DNA of 39,801 nucleotides from Clostridiales bacterium UBA7044 (GTDB lineage: Bacteria > Bacillota > Clostridia > Oscillospirales > Oscillospiraceae): assembly GCA_002493965.1 (NCBI GenBank), contig DLAP01000069.1:1-39801 (forward strand). The letters run 5' to 3'. Within the stretch, counting starts at the first letter, position 1. The number at the start of each line of letters is the position of its first letter. The notes beneath the pieces are model-generated. The model saw only the letters and a list, made by a program, of their open reading frames with translations. It did no database searches and was not told the origin of the DNA. Positions 32,087 through 39,798 of the stretch are shown here, one piece after another. The position numbers and the translations under genes are program-made.

Positions 32087-32643
32087 AGGTTATGCTGATC
32101 CGCCACGGCAAAACGGAAGCCAATGAGCACCATCTCTACTGCGGCAGTACAGACCTGCCCCTGTCCAAAGAGGGCAGGCGGGAACTGGCAGGGCTATGCT
32201 ATGAAGTGTCCAACGCCAGGTTTGCCACCAGCGGCATGAGGCGGACGGAGGAGACTCTGACCCTGCTCTTTGGGGACCGGCCCCATACGATTATCCGGGA
32301 CTTCCGGGAAATCGACTTCGGCGCTTTTGAAATGCGGGGCTACGAGGAAATGAAAAATGATCCTGCTTATCAGGTGTGGCTCACGGGGGACAATGAGAAA
32401 AATGTGCCCCCCGGAGGCGAGAGCGGCGAACAAATGAAAGCTCGGGTGCTCTGCGCCTGGAGGCAGCTGGAAGAGACAAAGGAGGACTGGGTGATCATCA
32501 CCCACGGCGGCGTCATTGGGGCAGTGATGGATTCCCTGTTCCCGGAGGAAGGAAAAAACCGCTATCAGTGGCAGCCTCGGCCCGGGCAGGGGTATCACTT
32601 AGCCAAAACAGACGGCAGCTGGGATTATACTCTGCTGCCATAA
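32083..32643 (+). CDS. cobC: Histidine phosphatase, probable alpha-ribazole-5'-phosphate phosphatase (CobC)
   Basis: A 186-residue histidine phosphatase. MKVMLIRHGKTEANEHHLYC holds the RHG phosphate-accepting motif, the second catalytic His is in VIITHGGVIGAV, and the conserved Glu/Arg region is DFREIDFGAFE. The length fits CobC/PhpB, which removes the phosphate from alpha-ribazole phosphate or cobamide phosphate. It starts within the stop of the CobU-like gene (ATGA). The function is set by its place in the operon; the fold alone would allow other phosphate substrates. Confidence 0.85.
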   Translation: MKVMLIRHGKTEANEHHLYCGSTDLPLSKEGRRELAGLCYEVSNARFATSGMRRTEETLTLLFGDRPHTIIRDFREIDFGAFEMRGYEEMKNDPAYQVWLTGDNEKNVPPGGESGEQMKARVLCAWRQLEETKEDWVIITHGGVIGAVMDSLFPEEGKNRYQWQPRPGQGYHLAKTDGSWDYTLLP

Positions 32644-32882
32644 CAAAATTTGGATCGAATGGAAATTGGAATGGGAGGTCCCATTTGGGACGAAGCCCAG
32701 CGGTACCAAGCCGCCGTATACGAACAGAAGCCGCAGCGCGTCATTGGGGAAACCTGAGAAGGCCGCTGCATTCAGAGATTCCCTCATTCAGGGATTCCCT
32801 AAGGTGTTCGGAGCCGGAATACAGCCTGAGATCCTTCTTGCCAGACTCTTGGGGATGGTCGGGCAGGGATTCAAAGTGCGTG
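32644..32882 (+). promoter_or_regulatory. Structured leader before ecfT; candidate variant cobalamin riboswitch (or dispersed repeat)
   Basis: No gene lies in the 301 nt between cobC and ecfT. GGATC (32652-32656) pairs with GATCC (32830-32834), enclosing segments in cobalamin-riboswitch order: TGGAAA, a GGGACGAAGCCC hairpin, CGGTACCAAGCCGCCGT (compare CGGTCCCGCCACTGT), AAGCCGCAG, and AGCCGGAATACAGCC (compare the 3' B12 box AGYCMGGAGACCKGCC). A strong terminator follows. Against this, the boxes deviate, AATGGGA/TCCCATT makes an extra hairpin, and a 16-nt unit (CATTCAGRGATTCCCT) is repeated in tandem near 32769-32800, as in an intergenic repeat. Context (cobamide genes, ECF transporter) favours the riboswitch, moderately. 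Confidence 0.42.
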
Positions 32883-32883
32883 G

Positions 32884-32909
32884 AAACTCCCCTGGTGGGG
32901 AGTTTTTTT
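32884..32909 (+). terminator. Intrinsic terminator in the ecfT leader (likely attenuator)
   Basis: AAACTCCCC (32884-32892) pairs perfectly with GGGGAGTTT (32897-32905) across TGGT, ending in seven T residues. It is 36 nt before the ecfT start, so it either ends the cob transcript or acts as the regulated terminator of the leader. Confidence 0.85.
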
Positions 32910-32944
32910 ATCCCCCTCTATCAAACCCATTTGGAGGGAAAAAG

Positions 32945-33841
32945 ATGCAAAAAATAGAGAGCCGGTTTGCCGCCTGTCATCCGGCGGTGAGCTTCGTATT
33001 TTTTCTCATCGCCATTGGGGGCTGTATGTTTTTTCAGCACCCGGCCTATCTGCTGGCATCGGTACTGGGGGCGGCAACCCTGCTGCTGACGGAGAAGGGG
33101 AGCCAGGCGGTTCCCGTGCTCCTTGGGATGATCCCCCTGTTTCTGCTGCTTACGGGAATCAACCCCCTGTTTAACCACTATGGGAAACGGGTGCTGTTTA
33201 CGGTGTTCGGAAACCCCTATACTCTGGAAGCCCTGCTGTACGGCATGGTGATTGGAGGGATGCTGGTGGGGGCCCTATTATGGTTTGCCTGCTACAGCGC
33301 CGTCATGACCAGCGATAAGTTCACCTGGCTGTTTGGCAATCTGATTCCCGCCCTGTCCCTGATTCTCGTCATGGTGCTGCGGCTGATCCCCGCCTACCGG
33401 CGAAAGACAAGCCAGATTTCCGGGGCCAGGCGCTGCATCGGGAAGGCTCCGGGAGCAACGGAAAGCTGGAAGGAGAAGGCTGTGTACAGCGTGTCTACCC
33501 TTTCGGCCCTGACCACCTGGGCGTTGGAGGGAGCCATTGTCGCCGCCGACTCCATGCGCAGCCGGGGCTATGGTACGGCGAAGAGGACTGGCTTTTTAAG
33601 CTATTCCTGGCGTACTTCAGAGGCAGGAATGGGGGCGTTCGGCCTCATCCTGTTCGGGATTACCCTTTGGGGGGCTTCCCTGGGCTGGACAAAGGCCAGC
33701 TTCACCCCGGTGCTGGAAATCGCGCCTATCACTGGAATCCATGCTTTGGGAATCCTCGCTTATGCTCTGTGCCTTCTGATTCCCACTTTCGTGAACCTCT
33801 GGGAGGAAACCAAATGGAAATTTTTAAGATCGAAAATTTAA
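32945..33841 (+). CDS. ecfT: ECF transporter T component (EcfT/CbiQ family)
   Basis: A 298-residue membrane protein that couples ATPases to the substrate-binding S component. There are four to six hydrophobic segments in the first half. The characteristic cytoplasmic region has RRKTSQISGARRCIGKAPGA and, later, MRSRGYGTAKRTGF, containing the ARG-type coupling motif (here SRG). The ATG at 32945 follows TTGGAGGGAAAAAG; longer in-frame readings run into the terminator. Its end overlaps the double ATPase gene by 28 nt. It belongs to a dedicated ECF module here, because its own ATPase and S genes are adjacent. Confidence 0.88.
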   Translation: MQKIESRFAACHPAVSFVFFLIAIGGCMFFQHPAYLLASVLGAATLLLTEKGSQAVPVLLGMIPLFLLLTGINPLFNHYGKRVLFTVFGNPYTLEALLYGMVIGGMLVGALLWFACYSAVMTSDKFTWLFGNLIPALSLILVMVLRLIPAYRRKTSQISGARRCIGKAPGATESWKEKAVYSVSTLSALTTWALEGAIVAADSMRSRGYGTAKRTGFLSYSWRTSEAGMGAFGLILFGITLWGASLGWTKASFTPVLEIAPITGIHALGILAYALCLLIPTFVNLWEETKWKFLRSKI

Positions 33842-35490
33842 GCTTTGCCTACCCCGCATCCCCGGAAAAGAAAGCTCTGGATCGTGTGTCTCTTTCCGTC
33901 CGTCCGGGGGAGTATATTGCCCTGTGCGGCAGAAGCGGCAGCGGAAAGTCCACCCTTCTGCGGCACCTGAAAACTGTCCTGACCCCCGGGGGCCGACGCT
34001 CCGGCGAGGTGCTGTTTGATGGGGCACCCTTGAATGACGTGGACCTGAACAGTCAGGCGGCCCGGATCGGCTATGTGATGCAGGACCCGGACAGTCAGAT
34101 CGTCACCGATCAGGTCTGGCACGAACTGGCCTTCGGACTGGAAAGCATTGGCTGTGACCAGAAGACCATGCGGCTAAGGGTTGCGGAAATGGCCAGCTAT
34201 TTTGGCATCCAGGGCTGGTTTCACCGGGACGTTTCCGAGCTGTCCGGAGGTCAGAAGCAGCTATTAAACCTGGCGTCGGTGATGGCCATGCAGCCGGATG
34301 TGCTGATCCTGGACGAGCCCACCAGCCAGCTTGACCCCATTGCCGCCTCGGATTTTCTGAATACAGTGCGGAAAATCAACCAGGAGCTTGGCACCACGGT
34401 AATTCTCACAGAGCACCGGCTGGAGGATGTCCTCCACGGAGCCGACCGGGTGATCGTCATGGAAGCGGGCAGAGTCGTGGCCTTTGACACCCCCAGACGG
34501 GTGGGGCAGCTGCTCTATCGGGAGCATAGCCCCATGTTTGCCGCCATGCCCGCCCCGATGCAAATGTTCTACGGAGCAGGGGAAGACGGAGAAAACTGCC
34601 CCCTCACCGTCCGGGAGGGCCGGGCCTGGCTGACGGCGCAATTCGGGGAGACAAAGCCCAAAGTAACCCGGCTGCCGGAGGAACCGGGCCTTCCGGAGAC
34701 AAAGCATCCCGCGCTGGAAGTCAAAGACGCATGGTTCCGCTATGAGAAAAACAGCCCGGACGTCCTTCGTGGGGTGAACCTCACGGCAGCCCCCGGGACC
34801 CTCCACTGCATCGTGGGCGGCAACGGGGCGGGAAAAACCACCCTGATGAAAGCCGTCTGCGGCATCTGTAAGCCCTACCGGGGGAAGGTGAAGATAGACG
34901 GAAAACCCTTGGATAAGTACAAGGGAAAAGACCTGTTCCTTGGGAATCTCGCCATGCTGCCCCAGGATCCCCAGAGCCTGTTTGCAAAGGACAAGCTCCG
35001 GGAGGAGCTGCTGGAAATGCTCCCCGCCGGGACGGAAGAGACAGATGAAAGACTCCTGGAAGCGGCGAAAACCTGCGAAATTGAGGGACTGCTGGAGCAT
35101 CACCCCTATGATCTGTCCGGGGGCGAGCAGCAGCGGGGGGCCCTGGCCAAGGTGCTGCTGACGCAGCCGAAGCTTCTCCTGCTGGACGAGCCCACCAAGG
35201 GCATGGACAGCTTCTTCAAGAAAACATTCTCCCAGATCCTGGGGAAGCTGAAGGCGCAGGGTGTGACCATTCTGATGGTGTCTCATGACGTGGAGTTCTG
35301 CGCTGCTTACGCAGACGCGGTGAGTATGTTCTTTGACGGGCAGATTTTGACCACCAATACCCCCCGGCGATTCTTCGAAAAGAACAGCTTCTACACCACC
35401 GCCGCCAACCGCATGAGCCGCCATGTATTTTCCGGGGCGGTGACAGCGGAGAACGTCATTCAGCTCATCCACGAAAACCGGGGGGAATAG
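33814..35490 (+). CDS. ECF transporter ATPase, two ATP-binding cassettes in one chain (EcfA1-EcfA2 fusion)
   Basis: A 558-residue double ABC ATPase. Cassette 1 has Walker A GRSGSGKST, signature ELSGGQKQLL, Walker B VLILDEPTSQLD and switch LTEHRLEDV. Cassette 2 begins near residue 300 and has GGNGAGKTT, DLSGGEQQRG, LLLLDEPTKGMD and MVSHDVEF. Q-loops are YVMQDPDSQ and MLPQDPQS. Both cassettes look catalytically complete. ECF systems need two ATPases; here they are fused. The ATG at 33814 follows GGGAGGAAACCAA and overlaps the ecfT end. It powers uptake through the downstream S component, probably of a corrinoid or precursor. Confidence 0.92.
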   Translation: MEIFKIENLSFAYPASPEKKALDRVSLSVRPGEYIALCGRSGSGKSTLLRHLKTVLTPGGRRSGEVLFDGAPLNDVDLNSQAARIGYVMQDPDSQIVTDQVWHELAFGLESIGCDQKTMRLRVAEMASYFGIQGWFHRDVSELSGGQKQLLNLASVMAMQPDVLILDEPTSQLDPIAASDFLNTVRKINQELGTTVILTEHRLEDVLHGADRVIVMEAGRVVAFDTPRRVGQLLYREHSPMFAAMPAPMQMFYGAGEDGENCPLTVREGRAWLTAQFGETKPKVTRLPEEPGLPETKHPALEVKDAWFRYEKNSPDVLRGVNLTAAPGTLHCIVGGNGAGKTTLMKAVCGICKPYRGKVKIDGKPLDKYKGKDLFLGNLAMLPQDPQSLFAKDKLREELLEMLPAGTEETDERLLEAAKTCEIEGLLEHHPYDLSGGEQQRGALAKVLLTQPKLLLLDEPTKGMDSFFKKTFSQILGKLKAQGVTILMVSHDVEFCAAYADAVSMFFDGQILTTNTPRRFFEKNSFYTTAANRMSRHVFSGAVTAENVIQLIHENRGE

Positions 35491-35493
35491 GCT

Positions 35494-36240
35494 ATGGAGA
35501 AAGAAAAAAGAAAACCAAAGCGGGCCTGGATCAGCATTGTGGTGATTTTTCTGCTCATTCCGGCGCTGGTATTTTTCGGCGGAAAACTGGGCGGGCGAAC
35601 CTACTACCTCATCGGGGTGGCGGTGATCTTTCTGACAACGGTTCCCTTCTTTCTGGTGTTTGAGCAGCACCGGCCCCAGGCCAGGGAGGTGGCGGTAATC
35701 GCGGTGCTGTGTGCCCTGGCGGTCGCCGCTCGGGCGGCCTTCGCAGCGGTGCCATTCTTCAAACCCATGATGGCGGTCATCATGATTGCGGGCATGGCCT
35801 ATGGCCCGGAGGCGGGATTCCTGGTGGGAGCGATGAGCGCGTTTGTCAGCAATTTCCTGTTTGGACAAGGTCCCTGGACACCCTGGCAGATGTTTGCCTA
35901 TGGCCTGTCTGGCTTTTTGGCAGGGGGCGCGGTGCAGCTGAAGCTGCTTCCAAAGAAGAAACTCCCCATGGCGGTGTTCGGCTTTTTTGCGGTGGTGCTG
36001 ATCGTAGGGCCGATTCTGGACACCTGCAGCGTATTTACCATGCCAACCCAGGTGAATCTGACCACCGCCGGGGCCATTTATCTGGCGGGATTTCCCTACA
36101 ATGTAAGCCATGGGCTGTCCACCCTTGTGACGATGCTGCTGGTGGGAGAGTCCATGCTGAAAAAACTAAACCGGATTCAGACGAAATATGGTGTGACGGA
36201 GCCGCTGCAGGACGGGGATTCGTCCACGTCAAAAACATAG
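35494..36240 (+). CDS. ECF transporter S component, probably for a cobamide or its precursor
   Basis: A 248-residue membrane protein with about seven hydrophobic segments. The central part shows AGMAYGPEAGFLVGAMSAFV, then NFLFGQGPWTPWQMFAYGLS, then GFLAGGAVQL. Glycine-rich paired helices and the GPWTP(W/F)QM segment recur in S components of the CbrT/CblT-like ECF group linked to cobamide metabolism. The basic N-terminus MEKEKRKPKRAW and the C-terminal tail are cytoplasmic. It starts 4 nt after the ATPase stop. Ligand assignment (intact cobamide, cobinamide or benzimidazole) rests on the neighbouring cob genes. Confidence 0.78.
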   Translation: MEKEKRKPKRAWISIVVIFLLIPALVFFGGKLGGRTYYLIGVAVIFLTTVPFFLVFEQHRPQAREVAVIAVLCALAVAARAAFAAVPFFKPMMAVIMIAGMAYGPEAGFLVGAMSAFVSNFLFGQGPWTPWQMFAYGLSGFLAGGAVQLKLLPKKKLPMAVFGFFAVVLIVGPILDTCSVFTMPTQVNLTTAGAIYLAGFPYNVSHGLSTLVTMLLVGESMLKKLNRIQTKYGVTEPLQDGDSSTSKT

Positions 36241-36254
36241 AGAGGATGATCATA

Positions 36255-36797
36255 ATGTCAGACGTAGAACTGTTGGAATTGGTACGGGAGGAAGGCTTCG
36301 CCGCCGCCTTCATTGACCCAAAGCAGATTCCGGTGGTGCCGGGTTTTCGGATGTTCTGTGAGGAAAACCGGTGCGGAAAATATGGGGCAAATTACTCCTG
36401 CCCTCCGGACGCCGGCACGGTGGAGGAACTTCGGGACAAACTCCAGGCAGAGGAAAAGGCCATTGTGCTGACCTCTCATTGGGCCATGGACGGGTATGAC
36501 GACACGGAAGCGGTGGCCTTTGCCAGGAAGGCCCACAACAGCGCCATCCGGCGGATATTGGATGCCATGCGGGAAGGAGGCTGGAACGGCTTTGCCGCGG
36601 GCTCCGGCGGCTGCTCCCTGTGCAATCCCTGCAAGAAGGTGCTGGGCGAGCCCTGCGCCTTCCCGGACAAACGGATCAGCTGCATCAGCGCTTTCTGCGT
36701 GAATGTAACGGAGCTGGCCCAGAAATGCGATCTGGAATTTTCCTGGGATCCGGGGCAGCTGAGCCTCTTTGGCATCATCGCCTACCACGAAGATTGA
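36255..36797 (+). CDS. DUF2284 cysteine-rich metal-binding protein
   Basis: A 180-residue protein of the DUF2284 family. Cysteines group as FCEENRCGKYGANYSCPPDAG in the N-terminal third (Cys spacing C-x5-C-x8-C) and CSLCNPCKKV, EPCAFPDKRISC, SAFCVNV in the C-terminal third, enough to hold an iron-sulphur cluster or another metal. It follows the S component by 14 nt on the same strand. The ATG at 36255 is chosen for its AGAGGA site; an ATG three codons earlier (36246) overlaps that site. The role is unknown; position suggests corrinoid uptake, reduction or handling. A terminator follows. Confidence 0.85.
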   Translation: MSDVELLELVREEGFAAAFIDPKQIPVVPGFRMFCEENRCGKYGANYSCPPDAGTVEELRDKLQAEEKAIVLTSHWAMDGYDDTEAVAFARKAHNSAIRRILDAMREGGWNGFAAGSGGCSLCNPCKKVLGEPCAFPDKRISCISAFCVNVTELAQKCDLEFSWDPGQLSLFGIIAYHED

Positions 36798-36804
36798 AAC
36801 TCGG

Positions 36805-36846
36805 AAGACGTACCGGGAGAAATCCTGGTATGTCTTTCCCTTTTTA
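36805..36846 (+). terminator. Terminator of the ECF/DUF2284 operon
   Basis: AAGACGTACC (36805-36814) pairs with GGTATGTCTT (36827-36836, one G-T), and a T-rich tail TTTCCCTTTTT follows. Confidence 0.8.
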
Positions 36847-36857
36847 TGCGAAAGCAT

Positions 36858-36886
36858 TTGACAGAGCACGGGGAAACGGGTACAAT
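36858..36886 (+). promoter_or_regulatory. Sigma-A-type promoter of the amidohydrolase gene
   Basis: Perfect TTGACA (36858-36863), 17 nt, TACAAT (36881-36886), 28 nt before the start codon. Confidence 0.8.
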
Positions 36887-36913
36887 GAAAAGAAAACTGC
36901 TGGAGGAAACGCT

Positions 36914-38200
36914 ATGGGAAGGTACGCGATCCGAAACGCCGTCATTCTGGACGGAACCGAGAACATGGAGCCACAGTATGGCAAAACCATATTCATTCAG
37001 GATGGGAAAATTGAAGAGATCCGGGTAAGTCAGGGCCAGGAACCGGGCTATGTGTCCATTGACCTGGACGGTCAGTATGTGCTGCCAGGGCTCATTAACC
37101 TCCATGTCCATATCCCCTCCACCGGCAAGCCGAAGAAAAAGCCCTCAGACCCCAAGAAATTGGCGGCACTGGTCATGAAAAACGGCCTGACTCGGGTTTT
37201 GGGCTATGCTCTTTGCAAAAAGTATCTGATGCCGGAGCTTTGGAGCGGCGTCACCACCCTGCGGACGGTGGGAGGCCTGGGGGATTTTGACGCCCGTCTT
37301 CGGGACGAAATCGCGGCAGAAAAATTCCCCGGACCCAGGATCGTTGCCTCTAATATGGCCATTTCTGTACCGGGCGGGCATATGGCGGGATCCGTTGCCT
37401 ACGAGGCCCACAGCCCGGAGGAAGCGGCAGAACTGGTGCGGCGCATTGCGGAAACAAAGCCGGACCTGATTAAGCTGATGATTACCGGCGGCGTGCTGGA
37501 TGCAAAAAAACGGGGCGAGCCCGGCGAGCTGAAAATGCCCCCGGAATATGTAAAGGCCGCCTGCGACGAGGCCCATAAATTGGGGATGCATGTGGCTGCC
37601 CATGTGGAAAGCCCGGAGGGCGTCCGGGTAGCCCTGGAAAACGGTGTGGACACCATCGAGCATGGAGCGGAGCCGAACGAGAAGATCATGGAGCTGTTCC
37701 GGGAGAGGAAGGCATGCCATGTGACCACCCTGTCACCGGCGCTGCCCTTTGCTCTGTTTGACCGGGAGGTGAGCTTCGCCACGGAGGTGCAGCAGTATAA
37801 CGGGAAGGTGCTCTTCGAGGGCATCATCCACTGTACCAAGGCCTGTCTGGAAGCAGGCGTTCCTGTGGGCCTGGGTACCGATACCGGCTGCCCCTACATC
37901 ACCCACTATGATATGTGGCGGGAAATTTACTACTTCCACAAATACTGCGGCGTTTCCAATCAATTTGCCCTGTACAGCGCTACCTTGGGCAACGCGAAAA
38001 TCCTGGGCCTGGACAAGGAAACCGGCAGCATCGCCCCGGGAAAATCCGCTGATTTGATCGCCTGCAGGGAAAATCCCCTGGAGCACGTTAAGGCTCTGCG
38101 GAACCTGACGATGGTCATGGCAAAGGGAACTCTGGTGGATCACACGAAGCTAAAAAAATACGAAAACGTAGAGCGGGAACTGGATAAGTTCCTGGACTGA
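36914..38200 (+). CDS. Metal-dependent amidohydrolase (imidazolonepropionase/prolidase-like)
   Basis: A 428-residue cytoplasmic amidohydrolase. The N-terminal composite beta part holds RNAVILDGTENMEP. The metal ligands are LINLHVHIPS (HxH), LIKLMITGGVLD with the bridging Lys, VAAHVESPEG, TIEHGAEPN and LGTDTGCPYITH (Asp). Length and order fit the COG1228 group, whose members cleave imidazolonepropionate, Xaa-Pro peptides or related cyclic amides. The ATG at 36914 follows TGGAGGAAACGCT. It has its own promoter and is followed 24 nt later by the VanW gene. The substrate cannot be told from sequence. Confidence 0.87.
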   Translation: MGRYAIRNAVILDGTENMEPQYGKTIFIQDGKIEEIRVSQGQEPGYVSIDLDGQYVLPGLINLHVHIPSTGKPKKKPSDPKKLAALVMKNGLTRVLGYALCKKYLMPELWSGVTTLRTVGGLGDFDARLRDEIAAEKFPGPRIVASNMAISVPGGHMAGSVAYEAHSPEEAAELVRRIAETKPDLIKLMITGGVLDAKKRGEPGELKMPPEYVKAACDEAHKLGMHVAAHVESPEGVRVALENGVDTIEHGAEPNEKIMELFRERKACHVTTLSPALPFALFDREVSFATEVQQYNGKVLFEGIIHCTKACLEAGVPVGLGTDTGCPYITHYDMWREIYYFHKYCGVSNQFALYSATLGNAKILGLDKETGSIAPGKSADLIACRENPLEHVKALRNLTMVMAKGTLVDHTKLKKYENVERELDKFLD

Positions 38201-38224
38201 GGCGGCAGGGAAGGAGGGCACCCA

Positions 38225-39688
38225 ATGTTTACCCGTAAAAAGAGCAAAAAATGGCTGCTGGCCGTCCTTGCGGTTGGGCTCCTGGCGGCCGCCCTGCTTG
38301 GCATCTGGCTGTATGGAAATCATCGGCGGATTCCGGAGAACGTGACCTTGGGGGGACTGGAAATCGGAGGAATGACCTGCCAGGAAGCGAAAACTGCGGT
38401 AAAGGATGCCGCCGAAAAGGGCCTGCTGACAAAAAAACTGAGTCTGATCCTTCCGGAGGAAACCCTTGTTTTCTCCCCGGAAGAGGCGGGACTGAAGCTG
38501 AATACGCTTGAAGCGCTGCGGGATGCCCTCCGTTTGGGAAGCGGGGAGGAAAATCGATCCCTGGGGCTGCTGCCCTATTTAAGCCGGGAGGAAGCTTATT
38601 TCCAAAATGCCCTGCTTGGGTACGCACAAAAGCATGACACGGAACTGACCCAGTCCCTTTGGCGCTTGGACGGAGACAGACCGGAACTGGAGACAGACCG
38701 CTTTGACCCCAATGTTCCCGTGCAGACCATTTCCATTACCCTGGGGATTCCGGAACGCCATTTGGATCAGGCGGAAGCCTTGCAGGCGATTTGGAACTTT
38801 TACGATGGAGCCTTGACGGCGGAGGAATTTACCGTTTCTCTGGATGTGCCCCCGGAGAAGCTGCCGGACGCGCCGGACTTAAGTGCCATCTATGAAAGCT
38901 GCTGCGTTTCCCCGGTGGATGACAGTCTGGACATGGAGCGCTTCCAACCGGTTCCGGGGACTTACGGCTGCGCCTTCGACCTGGACGAGGCAAAAAGAGA
39001 AGTGGAAAAAGCCCAATGGGGAGAAACCGTTTCCCTGCCCATGGCGTATACGGAGCCGGAAATTCTCGGTGAGGAGGTCTACTTCCGGGATGTCTTAGGC
39101 ACCTGTGAGACCCGGCACAACGATAACGAAAACCGGAACACCAACCTCCGGCTGATCTGTGAAATATTGGACGGTATGGTGGTGGAACCCGGGGAGGAAT
39201 TTTCCTACAATGACCGGGTAGGGGAGCGGACTCCGGAACGGGGCTTCAAACCGGCCCCCGCGTTCTCTGGAAACCGGCTGATTCAGGACTACGGCGGCGG
39301 GGCCTGCCAGTGCTCCACGACCTTGTATAATTGTGCCCTGCTGGGAGATATGGAGATCACCGCCCGGGTCTGCCACGGGGCTACCGTGGGCTATGTGCCG
39401 AGAGGCTTGGACGCAGCCGTGAACTGGGCAACCCACACCGACATGGCCTTCCGCAACACCAGCCACTTTCCCATCAAAATCCAGGCGAAGGTGGAGGACG
39501 GGTACGTAAAAATGGCGCTGCTGGGCACCGACGAGAAGGACTACACCATCGAAATGAAATCCGGCTGGGGCGAGGACGATGTGGCCATTTACGCTACCAG
39601 CTACCGCTGCAAAATCAGCAAGGAAACCGGGGAGGAACTGAGCCGCACCCTGGAAGCCCGGTCTACTTACTACAAAAATCTGGGCTGA
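38225..39688 (+). CDS. VanW-family protein with N-terminal membrane anchor
   Basis: A 487-residue protein. A single membrane helix lies at about residues 9-30 (WLLAVLAVGLLAAALLGIWL) after a basic start. An extracytoplasmic region (about 40-270) contains PG_binding_4-like repeats (VTLGGLEIGGMTCQEAKTAV and the EFTVSLDVPPEK part). The VanW domain (about 300-420) is marked by GEEFSYNDRVGERTPERGF, YGGGACQCSTTLYNCALL and NWATHTDMAFRN. Such proteins are common in Clostridia and are linked to peptidoglycan, but they do not by themselves imply vancomycin resistance. The start ATG at 38225 follows AAGGAGGGCACCCA. Confidence 0.9.
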   Translation: MFTRKKSKKWLLAVLAVGLLAAALLGIWLYGNHRRIPENVTLGGLEIGGMTCQEAKTAVKDAAEKGLLTKKLSLILPEETLVFSPEEAGLKLNTLEALRDALRLGSGEENRSLGLLPYLSREEAYFQNALLGYAQKHDTELTQSLWRLDGDRPELETDRFDPNVPVQTISITLGIPERHLDQAEALQAIWNFYDGALTAEEFTVSLDVPPEKLPDAPDLSAIYESCCVSPVDDSLDMERFQPVPGTYGCAFDLDEAKREVEKAQWGETVSLPMAYTEPEILGEEVYFRDVLGTCETRHNDNENRNTNLRLICEILDGMVVEPGEEFSYNDRVGERTPERGFKPAPAFSGNRLIQDYGGGACQCSTTLYNCALLGDMEITARVCHGATVGYVPRGLDAAVNWATHTDMAFRNTSHFPIKIQAKVEDGYVKMALLGTDEKDYTIEMKSGWGEDDVAIYATSYRCKISKETGEELSRTLEARSTYYKNLG

Positions 39689-39698
39689 TCTGCTTGGC

Positions 39699-39718
39699 CC
39701 CGGCAAAAAGCCGGGGTC
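39699..39718 (+). terminator. GC-rich hairpin after the VanW gene
   Basis: CCCCGGC and GCCGGGG pair across AAAAA about 10 nt past the stop. The following TCAAAAATTT is only weakly T-rich, so it may be a weak terminator. Confidence 0.5.
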
Positions 39719-39726
39719 AAAAATTT

Positions 39727-39798
39727 ATGGTTTCCCTATTGACGCAACTCCAATTTCTCCGGCGTAAGCCGAAGAAAATCAGGCTGTCGAAAAACCAT
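39727..39798. repeat. Palindromic intergenic element at the window end
   Basis: ATGGTTT (39727-39733) is inverted as AAACCAT (39792-39798). Near the centre CGGC (39760-39763) pairs with GCCG (39768-39771), and GAC and ATTT blocks match between the arms. It is non-coding and resembles the other imperfect palindromes in this window; the element may continue past the end. Confidence 0.5.

Noticed and set aside
32666..32944. N-terminal extension of EcfT through the leader
   Set aside because: It would translate through a strong terminator and a structured leader; EcfT homology begins at 32945 with a proper Shine-Dalgarno.
34264..36111. 615-codon open frame on the - strand opposite the ECF ATPase and S component
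   Set aside because: It is antisense to genes with clear ABC and membrane motifs, is His/Gln/Gly-rich and low in complexity, and matches no family. It is a by-product of high GC.
38225..39688. Vancomycin resistance gene cluster
   Set aside because: Only a VanW-domain protein is present, with no VanA/B ligase, VanH, VanX, VanR or VanS; the domain is common in Clostridia.
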